This document shows, one piece after another, positions 1 to 10,678 of a stretch of 64,000 bases of DNA (within the stretch, counting starts at the first letter, position 1; every line of letters begins with the position of its first letter). A model generated the notes under the pieces. It did not search any database. It was not told the DNA's origin and saw nothing but the letters and a program-made list of their open reading frames with translations. The stretch is from Misgurnus anguillicaudatus (Eukaryota > Chordata > Actinopteri > Cypriniformes > Cobitidae), in the NCBI RefSeq assembly GCF_027580225.2, contig NC_073351.2:2835001-2899000 (forward strand), given 5' to 3'. The position numbers and the translations under genes are program-made.

Positions 1-17
1 CGTTGCGCCACGAGATC
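1..17 (-). tRNA. tRNA-Trp(CCA), 5' end only, cut by window edge
   Basis: Reverse complement gives the acceptor and start of the D arm, identical to the complete copies. The rest lies outside the window. Confidence 0.8.
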
Positions 18-559
18 TAACGCAACCGGGCTGGCACCTGATCTGGCTCCGTAGACCCAGCTGATTGGATCATCCCTGCAAACCGTTTCCAGCAGACGAC
101 TCCTAAGATGCAAGTTTTCCTTGTTGTACACGTTTGATGCTTATACATGCAAAGAAAGATAGGAATCCTTTCTGGCTTGCTTCAAAAATTGTGGGGCTTG
201 CGACTCCACTCTTTTATTATGGGAAAGGTGTTGGACTCCTGCAGATGGAACAGTGGAAGGAAATTGATTTCTGACATATCACTGTCTATTCTCAATTTTT
301 TCCTCAGCGCCGCAAAGAGGGAAGGAACAATTCCTTAACATCAAACAGTGCTAAGGTGGACAAAAACATGGGGTGACACAGATCTGTCCGATTGAGCAGT
401 GCAGCCAGAACAACCGGCTTGCAGACACTCGGGTGGCCCAGAATAACCGCTCACCAAAATCTCAAGTCACAAAAGGACAACGTTCTGAAAGCAAAACGCC
501 AGGAAGGCCTGAAATTGCCACTCTCTCCACCTCCAAAACACTGTTTGTCAGACGAGTTC

Positions 560-631
560 TCCCATATGGTCTAGCGGTTAGGATTCCTGGTTTTCACCCA
601 GGCGGCCCGGGTTCGACTCCCGGTATGGGAA
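560..631 (+). tRNA. tRNA-Glu(UUC), copy 1
   Basis: 72-nt cloverleaf. Acceptor arms TCCCATA and TATGGGA pair and are followed by discriminator A. The anticodon stem CCTGG/CCAGG encloses a loop with TTC at positions 34-36, and the T arm is CCGGG-TTCGACT-CCCGG. A T4 run at 641-644 is a fitting Pol III terminator. Intact by eye. Confidence 0.97.
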
Positions 632-1030
632 GCCGTGACCTTTTGCATCTCTTCCAGATTGAAATACCTCGCTGCTTTGTGGGGTTGATGTGTTGAGTCA
701 AGTGGGTAAAAAAATCCTCCTCTCTCCCGATATTTGCCTTTTTTGAGCTCACGCAAATTATAAAATGGCGGAAACTGATTCATGACAAATTACTGTATTT
801 CCTCATTGGTTACCTCGCCTGTACGAAGATGGAAAAATTCTTAATGACTCAGTGGTGCTAAAGTGGACATTCATGCGGTGACCTACTGATCTGTCTGATA
901 ATTAGTGAGGTCAAAGGGATTGGCCGGCTCACACTCAGGTTGCCCACAACACCCATTCTCCAAAAGCTTATGTCTCTATAGTACAGCGCTACAATCCTTG
1001 CGAGACTTCATAACTGCAACAAACAACCAC

Positions 1031-1102
1031 TGATCCCGACGTGATTTGAACACGCAACCTTCTGATCTGGAGTCAGACGCGCTACCGTTGCGCCACGAGA
1101 TC
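1031..1102 (-). tRNA. tRNA-Trp(CCA), copy 1
   Basis: Reverse complement folds as a 72-nt cloverleaf. Acceptor arms are GATCTCG and CGGGATC with discriminator A. The anticodon stem TCTGA/TCAGA frames loop CTCCAGA (anticodon CCA), and the T loop is TTCAAAT. There is no T4 run within about 60 nt downstream on the minus strand; the nearest is around 961. Confidence 0.95.
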
Positions 1103-1642
1103 TAACGCAACCGGGCTGGCACCTGATCTGGCTCCGTAGACCCAGCTGATTGGATCATCCCTGCAAACCGTTTCCAGCAGATGACTCCTAAGATGCAAGT
1201 TTTCCTTGTTGTACACGTTTGATGCTTATACATGCAAAGAAAGATAGGAATCCTTTCTGGCTTGCTTCAAAAATTGGGGGGCTTGCGACTCCACTCTTTT
1301 ATTATGGGAAAGGTGTTGGACTCCTGCAGATGGAACAGTGGAAGGAAATTGATTTCTGACATATCACTGTCTATTCTCAATTTTTTCCTCAGCGCCGCAA
1401 AGAGGGAAGGAACAATTCCTTAACATCAAACAGTGCTAAGGTGGACAAACATGGGGTGACACAGATCTGTCCGATTGAGCAGTGCAGCCAGAACAACCGG
1501 CTTGCCGACACTCGGGTGGCCCAGAATAACCGCTCACCAAAATCTCAAGTCACAAAAGGACAACGTTCTGAAAGCAAAACGCCAGGAAGGCCTGAAATTG
1601 CCACTCTCTCCACCTCCAAAACACTGTTTGTCAGACGAGTTC

Positions 1643-1714
1643 TCCCATATGGTCTAGCGGTTAGGATTCCTGGTTTTCACCCAGGCGGCCAGGGTTCGAC
1701 TCCCGGTATGGGAA
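1643..1714 (+). tRNA. tRNA-Glu(UUC), copy 2, T-stem mismatch
   Basis: Same gene as copy 1 except that the T stem reads CCAGG instead of CCGGG, giving an A-C mismatch opposite CCCGG. It may be functional but weakened, or an early pseudogene. Confidence 0.9.
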
Positions 1715-2113
1715 GCCGTGACCTTTTGCATCTCTTCCAGATTGAAATACCTCGCTGCTTTGTGGGGTTGATGTGTTGAGTCAAGTGGGTAAAAAAATCC
1801 TCCTCTCTCCCAATATTTGCCTTTTTTGAGCTCACGCAAATTATAAAGTGGCGGAAACTGATTCATGACAAATTACTGTATTTCCTCATTGGTTACCTCG
1901 CCTGTACGAAGAGGGAAAAATTCTTAATGACTCAGTGGTGCTAAAGTGGACATTCATGCGGTGACCTACTGATCTGTCTGATAATTAGTGAGGTCAAAGG
2001 GATTGGCCGGCTCACACTCAGGTTGCCCACAACACCCATTCTCCAAAAGCTTATGTCTCTATAGTACAGCACTACAATCCTTGCTAGACTTCATAACTGC
2101 AACAAACAACCAC

Positions 2114-2185
2114 TGATCACGACGTGATTTGAACACCCAACCTTCTGATCTGGAGTCAGACGCGCTACCGTTGCGCCACGAGATC
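2114..2185 (-). tRNA. tRNA-Trp(CCA), copy 2, two stem mismatches
   Basis: Anticodon arm and D arm are intact. Two changes from the other copies hit stems: one creates T-T in the acceptor stem, the other G-G in the T stem. Candidate decaying copy. Confidence 0.85.
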
Positions 2186-2727
2186 TAACGCAACCAGGCT
2201 GGCACCTGATCTGGCTCCGTAGACCCAGCTGATTGGATCATCCCTGCAAACCGTTTCCAGCAGACGACTCCTAAGATGCAAGTTGTCCTTGTTGTACACG
2301 TTTGATGCTTATACATGCAAAGAAAGATAGGAATCCTTTCTGGCTTGCTTCAAAAATGGGGGGGCTTGCGACTCCACTCTTTTATTATGGGAAAGGTGTT
2401 GGACTCCTGCAGATGGAACAGTGGAAGGAAATTGATTTCTGACATATCACTGTCTATTCTCAATTTTTTCCTCAGCGCCGCAAAGAGGGAAGGAACAATT
2501 CCTTAACATCAAACAGTGCTAATGTGGACAAAAACATGGGGTGACACAGATCTGTCCGATTGAGCAGTGCAGCCAGAACAACCGGCTTGCCGACACTCGG
2601 GTGGCCCAGAATAACCGCTCACCAAAATCTCAAGTCACAAAAGGACAACGTTCTGAAAGCAAAACGCCAGGAAGGCCTGAAATTGCCACTCTGTCCACCT
2701 CCAAAACACTGTTTGTCAGATGTGTTG

Positions 2728-2799
2728 TCCCATATGGTCTAGCAGTTAGGATTCCTGGTTTTCACCCAGGCGGCCCGGGTTCGACTCCCGGTATGGGAA
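2728..2799 (+). tRNA. tRNA-Glu(UUC), copy 3
   Basis: Same cloverleaf as copy 1, with one change in the D loop (AGCAGTTAG in place of AGCGGTTAG). That change touches the A-box/D-loop GG, so activity could be reduced. Stems are intact. Confidence 0.92.
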
Positions 2800-3198
2800 G
2801 CCGTGACCTTTTGCATCTCTTCCAGATTGAAATACCTCGCTGCTTTGTGGGGTTGATGTGTTGAGTCAAGTGGGTAAAAAAATCCTCCTCTCTCACAATA
2901 TTTGCCTTTTTTGAGCTCACGCAAATTATAAAGTGGCGGAAACTGATTCATGACAAATTACTGTATTTCCTCATTGGTTACCTCGCCTGTACGAAGAGGG
3001 AAAAATTCTTAATGACTCAGTGGTGCTAAAGTGGACATTCATGCGGTGACCTACTGATCTGTCTGATAATTAGTGAGGTCAAAGGGATTGGCCGGCTCAC
3101 ACTCAGGTTGCCCACAACACCCATTCTCCAAAAGCTTATGTCTCTATAGTACAGCGCTACAATCCTTGCGAGACTTCATAACTGCAACAAACAACCAC

Positions 3199-3270
3199 TG
3201 ATCCCGACGTGATTTGAACACGCAACCTTCTGATCTGGAGTCAGACGCGCTACCGTTGCGCCACGAGATC
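3199..3270 (-). tRNA. tRNA-Trp(CCA), copy 3
   Basis: Identical by eye to the copy at 1031-1102; all stems pair. Confidence 0.95.
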
Positions 3271-4220
3271 TAACGCAACCGGGCTGGCACCTGATCTGGC
3301 TCCGTAGACCCAGCTGATTGGATCATCCCTGCAAACCGTTTCCAGCAGACGACTCCTAAGATGCAAGTTGTCCTTGTTGTACATGTTTGATGCTTATACA
3401 TGCAAAGAAAGATAGGAATCCTTTCTGGCTTGCTTCAAAAATTGGGGGGCTTGCGACTCCACTCTTTTATTATGGGAAAGGTGTTGGACTCCTGCAGATG
3501 GAACAGTGGAAGGAAATTGATTTCTGACATATCACTGTCTATTCTCAATTTTTTCCTCAGCGCCGCAAAGAGGGAAGGAACAATTCCTTAACATCAAACA
3601 GTGCTAAGGTGGACAAACATGGGGTGACACAGATCTGTCCGATTGAGCAGTGCAGCCAGAACAATCGGCTTGCCGACACTCGGGTGGCCCAGAATAACCG
3701 CGATCTGGCTCCGTAGACCCAGCTGATTGGATCATCCCTGCAAACCGTTTCCAGCAGACGACTCCTAAGATGCAAGTTGTCCTTGTTGTACGCGTTTGAT
3801 GCTTATACATGCAAAGAAAGATAGGAATCCTTTCTGGCTTGCTTCAAAAATGGGGGGGCTTGCGCCCCACTCTTTTATTATGGGAAAGGTGTTGGACTCC
3901 TGCAGATGGAACAGTGGAAGGAAATTGATTTCTGACATATCACTGTCTATTCTCAATTTTTTCCTCAGCGCCGCAAAGAGGGAAGGAACAATTCCTTAAC
4001 ATCAAACAGTGCTAAGGTGGACAAAAACATGGGGTGACACAGATCTGTCCGATTGAGCAGTGCAGCCAGAACAACCGGCTTGCAGACACTCGGGTGGCCC
4101 AGAATAACCGCTCACCAAAATCTCAAGTCACAAAAGGACAACGTTCTGAAAGCAAAACGCCAGGAAGGCCTGAAATTGCCACTTTCTCCACCTCCAAAAC
4201 ACTGTTTGTCAGACGAGTTC

Positions 4221-4292
4221 TCCCATATGGTCTAGCGGTTAGGATTCCTGGTTTTCACCCAGGCGGCCCGGGTTCGACTCCCGGTATGGGAA
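4221..4292 (+). tRNA. tRNA-Glu(UUC), copy 4 (unit 5)
   Basis: Identical to the copy at 560-631; all stems pair and a T4 run follows about 10 nt downstream. Confidence 0.97.
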
Positions 4293-4691
4293 GCCGTGAC
4301 CTTTTGCATCTCTTCCAGATTGAAATACCTCGCTGCTTTGTGGGGTTGATGTGTTGAGTCAAGTGGGTAAAAAAATCCTCCTCTCTCCCGATATTTGCCT
4401 TTTTTGAGCTCACGCAAATTATAAAATGGCGGAAACTGATTCATGACAAATTACTGTATTTCCTCATTGGTTACCTCGCCTGTACGAAGATGGAAAAATT
4501 CTTAATGACTCAGTGGTGCTAAAGTGGACATTCATGCGGTGACCTACTGATCTGTCTGATAATTAGTGAGGTCAAAGGGATTGGCCGGCTCACACTCAGG
4601 TTGCCCACAACACCCATTCTCCAAAAGCTTAAGTCTCTATAGTACAGCGCTACAATCCTTGCGAGACTTCATAACTGCAACAAACAACCAC

Positions 4692-4763
4692 TGATCCCGA
4701 CGTGATTTGAACACGCAACCTTCTGATCTGGAGTCAGACGCGCTACCGTTGCGCCACGAGATC
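4692..4763 (-). tRNA. tRNA-Trp(CCA), copy 4 (unit 5)
   Basis: Identical in the tRNA body to copy 1. The 5' flank just outside (4764 onward) differs slightly from the other units. Confidence 0.95.
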
Positions 4764-5302
4764 TAACCGACCGGGTTGGCACCTGATCTGGCTCCGTAGA
4801 CCCAGCTGATTGGATCATCCCTGCAAACCGTTTCCAGCAGACGACTCCTAAGATGCAAGTTTTCCTTGTTGTACACGTTTGATGCTTATACATGCAAAGA
4901 AAGATAGGAATCCTTTCTGGCTTGCTTCAAAAATTGGGGGGCTTGCGACTCCACTCTTTTATTATGGGAAAGGTGTTGGACTCCTGCAGATGGAACAGTG
5001 GAAGGAAATTGATTTCTGACATATCACTGTCTATTCTCAATTTTTTCCTCAGCGCCGCAAAGAGGGAAGGAACAATTCCTTAACATCAAACAGTGCTAAG
5101 GTGGACAAACATGGGGTGACACAGATCTGTCCGATTGAGCAGTGCAGCCAGAACAACCGGCTTGCCGACACTCGGGTGGCCCAGAATAACCGCTCACCAA
5201 AATCTCAAGTCACAAAAGGACAACGTTCTGAAAGCAAAACGCCAGGAAGGCCTGAAATTGCCACTCTCTCCACCTCCAAAACACTGTTTGTCAGACGAGT
5301 GC

Positions 5303-5374
5303 TCCCATATGGTCTAGCGGTTAGGATTCCTGGTTTTCACCCAGGCGGCCCGGGTTCGACTCCCGGTATGGGAA
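5303..5374 (+). tRNA. tRNA-Glu(UUC), copy 5 (unit 6)
   Basis: Identical to copy 1 in the mature region; one base differs in the 5' flank (position 5301). Confidence 0.97.
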
Positions 5375-5773
5375 GCCGTGACCTTTTGCATCTCTTCCAG
5401 ATTGAAATACCTCGCTGCTTTGTGGGGTTGATGTGTTGAGTCAAGTGGGTAAAAAAATCCTCCTCTCTCCCAATATTTGCCTTTTTTGAGCTCACGCAAA
5501 TTATAAAGTGGCGGAAACTGATTCATGACAAATTACTGTATTTCCTCATTGGTTACCTCGCCTGTACGAAGAGGGAAACATTCTTAATGACTCAGTGGTG
5601 CTAAAGTGGACATTCATGCGGTGACCTACTGATCTGTCTGATAATTAGTGAGGTCAAAGGGATTGGCCGGCTCACACTCAGGTTGCCCACAACACCCATT
5701 CTCCAAAAGCTTATGTCTCTATAGTACAGCGCTACAATCCTTGCGAGACTTCATAACTGCAACAAACAACCAC

Positions 5774-5845
5774 TGATCCCCATGTGATTTGAACACGCAA
5801 CCTTCTGATCTGGAGTCAGACGCGCTACCGTTGCGCCACGAGATC
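5774..5845 (-). tRNA. tRNA-Trp(CCA), copy 5, acceptor and T-stem mismatches
   Basis: Two substitutions at 5781-5784 relative to the other copies break the last acceptor pair (G-G) and one T-stem pair (C-A). Anticodon arm unchanged. Possible pseudogene. Confidence 0.85.
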
Positions 5846-6387
5846 TAACGCAACCGGGCTGGCACCTGATCTGGCTCCGTAGACCCAGCTGATTGGATCA
5901 TCCCTGCAAACCGTTTCCAGCAGACGACTCCTAAGATGCAAGTTGTCCTTGTTGTACACGTTTGATGCTTATACATGCAAAGAAAGATAGGAATCCTTTC
6001 TGGCTTGCTTCAAAAATTGGGGGGCTTGCGACTCCACTCTTTTATTATGGGAAAGGTGTTGGACTCCTGCAGATGGAACAGTGGAAGGAAATTGATTTCT
6101 GACATATCACTGTCTATTCTCAATTTTTTCCTCAGCGCCGCAAAGAGGGAAGGAACAATTCCTTAACATCAAACAGTGCTAAGGTGGACAAAAACATGGG
6201 GTGACACAGATCTGTCCGATTGAGCAGTGCAGCCAGAACAACCGGCTTGCAGACAATCGGGTGGCCCAGAATAACCGCTCACCAAAATCTCAAGTCACAA
6301 AAGGACAACGTTCTGAAAGCAAAACGCCAGGAAGGCCTGAAATTGCCACTCTCTCCACCTCCAAAACACTGTTTGTCAGACGTGTTG

Positions 6388-6459
6388 TCCCATATGGTCT
6401 AGCGGTTAGGATTCCTGGTTTTCACCCAGGCGGCCCGGGTTCGACTCCCGGTATGGGAA
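6388..6459 (+). tRNA. tRNA-Glu(UUC), copy 6 (unit 7)
   Basis: Mature sequence identical to copy 1. This is the last intact tRNA of the array. Confidence 0.97.
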
Positions 6460-6861
6460 GCCGTGACCTTTTGCATCTCTTCCAGATTGAAATACCTCGC
6501 TGCTTTGTGGGGTTGATGTGTTGAGTCAAGTGGGTAAAAAAATCCTCCTCTCTCCCAATATTTGCCTTTTTTGAGCTCACGCAAATTATAAAGTGGCGGA
6601 AACTGATTCATGACAAATTACTGTATTTCCTCATTGGTTACCTCGCCTGTTCGAAGAGGGAAAAATTCTTAATGACTCAGTGGTGCTAAAGTGGACATTC
6701 ATGCAATGACCTACTGATCTGTCTGATAATTAGTGAGGTCAAAGGGATTGGCCGGCTCACACTCAGGTTGCCAACAACACTCATTCTCCAAAAGCGTATG
6801 TCTCTCTAGTACAGCGCTACAAATCTCGCGAGACTTCATAACTGCAACAAACGACCTCTAA

Positions 6862-6965
6862 TATAGACTGGATTTAACTCTCTGTATGAGAAGTCGCTGC
6901 ATTTTACAGCTTTTCCAGTTTGAAATGCCCCACTTTTATATCTAGAGGATCTGTTGAGTAAAGGG
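6862..6965 (+). pseudogene. Decayed array edge with tRNA 3'-end relic
   Basis: After 6850 the similarity to the Trp flank fades. The sequence then follows a diverged copy of the tRNA-Glu T arm, acceptor 3' strand and downstream flank (GTATGAGAAGTCGCTGC against GTATGGGAAGCCGTGAC). It looks like an old hybrid remnant where the array ends. Confidence 0.5.
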
Positions 6966-6974
6966 CTCGTTATA

Positions 6975-7310
6975 GTTGTGCATAGGTCCTACGGTGTAGC
7001 CGCGACGGTGTAGGTTCCGTGTCGGTTTTCATTTATACTTTTGCGTCATCGTCCGCGTTTACGTGCAAACACACGCGCAGACCGCTGGTAGGCAGTATCG
7101 ACGCGTATAACCACAATAGCAGCGCGACCGTCAAAGAAGAAGCTTAGCAAGTTAACACACAAACAATGAAGAAACAGCAACTTGCTGTGTATGTTTTGAG
7201 ATGACCAGCAGTAAGAAAAGTAAATAAACAGCGACTTTTGTTGCAGTTTGAGTTAAATCACTCCTCAACCTGGCTAATCTTTGTTTTCAACGTTGCAAAC
7301 GGAAATACCT
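6975..7310. repeat. Interspersed repeat, same family as 33800-34775
   Basis: Shares blocks such as GTAGGCAGTATC (near 7090 and 34110) and TTGTTGCAGTTTGAGT (near 7240 and 34690) with the larger copy. Here it lacks the palindromic insertion seen there. Boundaries are approximate. Confidence 0.6.
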
Positions 7311-7935
7311 ATGACACAGTTTTTTTACCTAACGGGAGGGGTTCTGGTGGACCAATCACAGCGCTTGCGGTCTGCATAGAACTGACGCGCTGTTAAAAAC
7401 TTTGCGAGGTACATGTCAGGCTATGCAGAGCTACACAAAGGCTACGGATAACTTACGGCATAGAGCTTACGCACGACTATAAATCGGGCTTAAGGAGGGC
7501 CTGAAACTTCTCTCTCTCCTCCCCTTAATTTGACCTATAGCCTAAGGCTAAACAAACCACACTCACTTTTAGTCCTTTGCACTCTCATTTGTTGCCACAT
7601 CATTTCAAGAACCTGACGCAAGTTATTGCTTTGGAATTCTACATTTACATTTACTGCAACACACATTGTGCTTTCCACCCAACATAATCATTCAGTTCGC
7701 TTAGGGGGTCTTTTTAGTCTGTGGGACCTTATTAGTCCATTTAAAAAATCACATATCTCTTCAGCACTCAACTCATCTTGCTGTACTGACACATCAGCAT
7801 CTTGCACCACTATAGATAAAAAAAAAACTTGGTGAATTTCAGTTTAACATCCCTCTACACCTTGCTCTCCACAGGTTCATCATTCAGCATGTTCATTTCA
7901 ACCTGTTGCTCATTAAAAACGCAACAATTTTTCCC

Positions 7936-8295
7936 GTCGTTAAACTACAGGGCCCAAAGAATTTACAAATGTGTGGAAATCTAAAACGATCTTTTGCCTA
8001 AAAAAAGGTTTTCATCTCACCATATCCAAAAGTCATCATATACAATTAATCTGTGGGGTAGCGTTAAAAAAAATCTAAATAATATATTTGTACTTGTTAA
8101 AACACCCGGCTACCAGGCTATAGGTGAAGTCCTGTAATCTGTCCTCATTTATGTCCAAGAAACACAATAATGATCTTTTACATATTAATCCAACTTTAAG
8201 CAAAGTCCACACACTTTGTCGTCCTGTTTATAGCTGCATATTAACACAACTCATGCGCTTTAAGTTTATAAACAAAATACCACAGAAAAATGATG
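7936..8295 (+). mobile_element. Fragment of the 1.23-kb element family
   Basis: Matches the interior of the elements at 11481 and 12748: TCATCTCACCATATCC, then the TACAATTAATCTG block, then the oligo-A stretch and GTCCAAGA blocks in the same order. Diverged, and lacking clean termini. Confidence 0.6.
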
Positions 8296-9046
8296 TACAT
8301 TAAAATTACAGACTGTACAAAAAGATTGGCGTAGTGGCAGTGATGTCACCCATAGGTTTCTGAAGATTGTTTTTGAAGCTTAAAGTAGGCGGTGCCTGCC
8401 CTCACCATCCTGGCCGCGCGTCACCATGCATCACTCTTCACTTAAGTGGCCACGCCCTTAACTATCAGAACTTTAAGGCTTAATATAATTTAAACGGATG
8501 AGTTACAAAAAAAATTTACCCCCCTCACAGTTGTCATGAAGGGCAAACTTAGCTATACAGACCAAAAACAATTTTTGTACCAGGCTGTAAACATATTATT
8601 TTCTACTGTAAAGTTGGCCATTTTAACATGGGGGTCTATGGGAATTGACTCCCTTTTGGAGTCTCTAGCAGCCAGTCGATGAATTGCAGTATTGGCTTCA
8701 TCAGAGAAATTGAAAGGTTGCCCCTCGATTAAAACGTTTTTCTAAATAAAAAACAAGATAACTGAAGTATGTTTTTACCATTAAACAACTATTGTTATAA
8801 AATAATAAAAAAACAACTTTGTTCTTGAATATATTTGAAACATCAAATAAGACAAAAGAATAAGCAAGTAGAGTAAATTACCTTTTTGCAACTACAACTG
8901 ATCTTCTTGAAACGTTGTAGCTGGGTCTCTAACTGCAAACGTTCTTCAGATGGAGTTAACTAATTGTAGTAGAAGCACATCTGTGACTTAATGAACTCAG
9001 GCCAACAGTAGATATGCACATGTGTTTCTAATATGGATTTATCCCA

Positions 9047-9251
9047 CACTGAAAAAAATGATTCATTGGATTTAATCAATTTTTTTAAGGTAAGTGGTTG
9101 CAATCAATTTATTTAAGCTACATTTAAACAAAAGTTTTATATTTTATTTTACGTTACTAATCTTTTTTGTTTAAATGTAGCTTAAATAAATTGATTGCAA
9201 CCACTTACCTTAAAAAAATTGATTAAATTCAATGAATCATTTTTTTCAGTG
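9047..9251. mobile_element. Palindromic MITE, CACTG...CAGTG termini
   Basis: Nearly perfect palindrome: the arms (9047-9130 and 9165-9251) contain AAGGTAAGTGGTTGCAATCA and its complement around an AT-rich loop. A second copy lies at 41217-41420. Non-autonomous DNA transposon. The family is uncertain; the termini resemble CACTA-type ends, but no clear target duplication is visible. Confidence 0.85.
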
Positions 9252-9994
9252 CAAGTTAAACTGTTTTTAGCCGAGGTTGGCTGACCCGGGAAAAAACATC
9301 TTTCAGCCAGAAGTTGTGTGGATAGGTGGCATGGCTCTAGCACGTTATCTTTTCAACCATGTTGACATTGAGCTGACAGTGCCCAATTTCAGCCAGAATC
9401 AGCACTAATGTGCTTGCTAGTTGGGAGCTTGTAAAAGAAATGTGAGAAAAATACTGCACTAAACTTTATTCCCCACAGGGAATCACTTTAGAAAGTTTGA
9501 ACCAAACCAGTCTGGATCTACTGGGATCCCTGTGTGCTAACAAGGAGCAATTGAGAATGTCAGTCCACCAGTGCATGCACAGAATTGTACTATGAATAAC
9601 ATGATGCCTTCTTGACTAACAATTTGTTTAATGAGCAACAGGTTGAAATGAACATGCTGAATGATGAACCTGTGGAGAGCAAGGTGTAGAGGGATGTTAA
9701 ACTGAAATTCACCAAGATATTTCATCCGTAGTGGTGCAAGATGCTGATGTGTCAGTACAGCAAGATGAGTTGAGTGCTGAAGAGATATGTGATTTTTTTT
9801 TATTGGACTAAGAAGGTCCCACAGATTAAAGAGACCCCCTAAGTGAACTGAATGATTATGTTGGGTGGAAAGCACAATGTGTGTTCCAGGATGTAAATGT
9901 GGAATACCAAAACAATAACTTACGTCAGGTTCTTGAAATGATGCGGCAACAAATGAGAGTGCAAAGAACTCAAAGTGAGTGTGGTTTGTTTAAC

Positions 9995-10620
9995 CTTTAT
10001 TTTAGCCTTTTGGAAATTGTATTTTTTGGCACAACCCCAATATGTCAACCCATCACAAAAATGATAAAAATTCCTTTAATTTTAAGCATGTTTCATGTTT
10101 CTGTTCCTGACTGCACAAAGGTCATGGATTCGGTTGGATAACATGTAAACATTGAAAGTATTGTAAGTCACTTTGGATAATTCTGCCAAACAGAATGTGA
10201 ACTGGTCTATATACATTTAATGTGTGCTGTTCAAAAATTTTCTGCCTAACAGTGACAAGTTTAAAATAAATGGATATGACAATTCATTTAAAATATATGA
10301 CTTTCACTTAAACAGAGTTATAGTGTATAAAGATCATTTGAGGTACTTTGAACCAAGCTATCAATAAAGGGTGAATTACCCCGAGGTCAGTGGCTGCAAG
10401 TAAAATGGTCTGCATTTAGCTGTGAAGGATGAAGGAATTTTACAAATTAAAATCAACAAAAAAACATTTTTTTTATTATTATTTTAATCAGTAATGTGTT
10501 CTGCTGAGGAATCTGAATCAAACTGATTGGTCATACTGGCAAATCTTTTTATCACATGACAACAAATTTTATGGGCTGCTGTGTATAACAGAAGTTCTGT
10601 TCATTTTGTGATGTCCACTG
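9995..10620. other. Intergenic sequence upstream of urah
   Basis: No gene recognised. A short block at 10155-10195 resembles a fish interspersed-repeat tail. The urah promoter presumably lies in 10300-10670, but I see no clear TATA box. Confidence 0.4.
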
Positions 10621-10678
10621 CTCCTGTCTCTGCTCTGCCCACTTCACTTCTTCAGTTCAGACTCATGTTGTAGCTGTC

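Larger units (their letters stand above)
1..6850. repeat. Tandem array of ~1,084-bp units carrying tRNA-Glu and tRNA-Trp
   Basis: Near-identical units repeat head to tail: partial unit 1 (1-1085), unit 2 (1086-2168), unit 3 (2169-3253), truncated unit 4 (3254-3701), unit 5 (3702-4746), unit 6 (4747-5828) and unit 7 (5829-~6850). The 2-bp length differences come from an A-run of three or five before the tRNA-Glu flank (e.g. 361-367 against 1446-1449). A full unit has tRNA-Glu(UUC) on + and, about 400 bp later, tRNA-Trp(CCA) on -. Such amplified tRNA clusters are known in cyprinid genomes. The array runs off the left edge. The short open frames in the units are recurring shadows without protein-like features. 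Confidence 0.95.
7549..9994. repeat. Large inverted repeat, ~385-bp arms
   Basis: Left arm about 7549-7930 and right arm about 9605-9994 are reverse complements at roughly 90% by eye, for example TCAGCATCTTGCACCACTA near 7794 and its complement near 9732. The ~1.7-kb spacer contains a relic of the 1.23-kb element family (7936-8290) and the palindromic MITE at 9047-9251. The right arm, read on +, has a patchy codon-like stretch that could be a dead exon of a transposon. I cannot name the family. Confidence 0.7.

Noticed and set aside
147..6611. Recurring 60-112-residue open frames in every array unit
   Set aside because: They recur because the DNA unit recurs. They overlap the tRNAs, exist in several frames at once and show no protein-like features.
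1..6850. CRISPR-like or defence array
   Set aside because: Repeats are ~1 kb with tRNA genes and no short repeat-spacer pattern; the surrounding DNA is vertebrate.
7000..7300. Coding or RNA gene in the GC-richer stretch after the array
   Set aside because: The same sequence recurs near 34100 and 34650 as an interspersed repeat.
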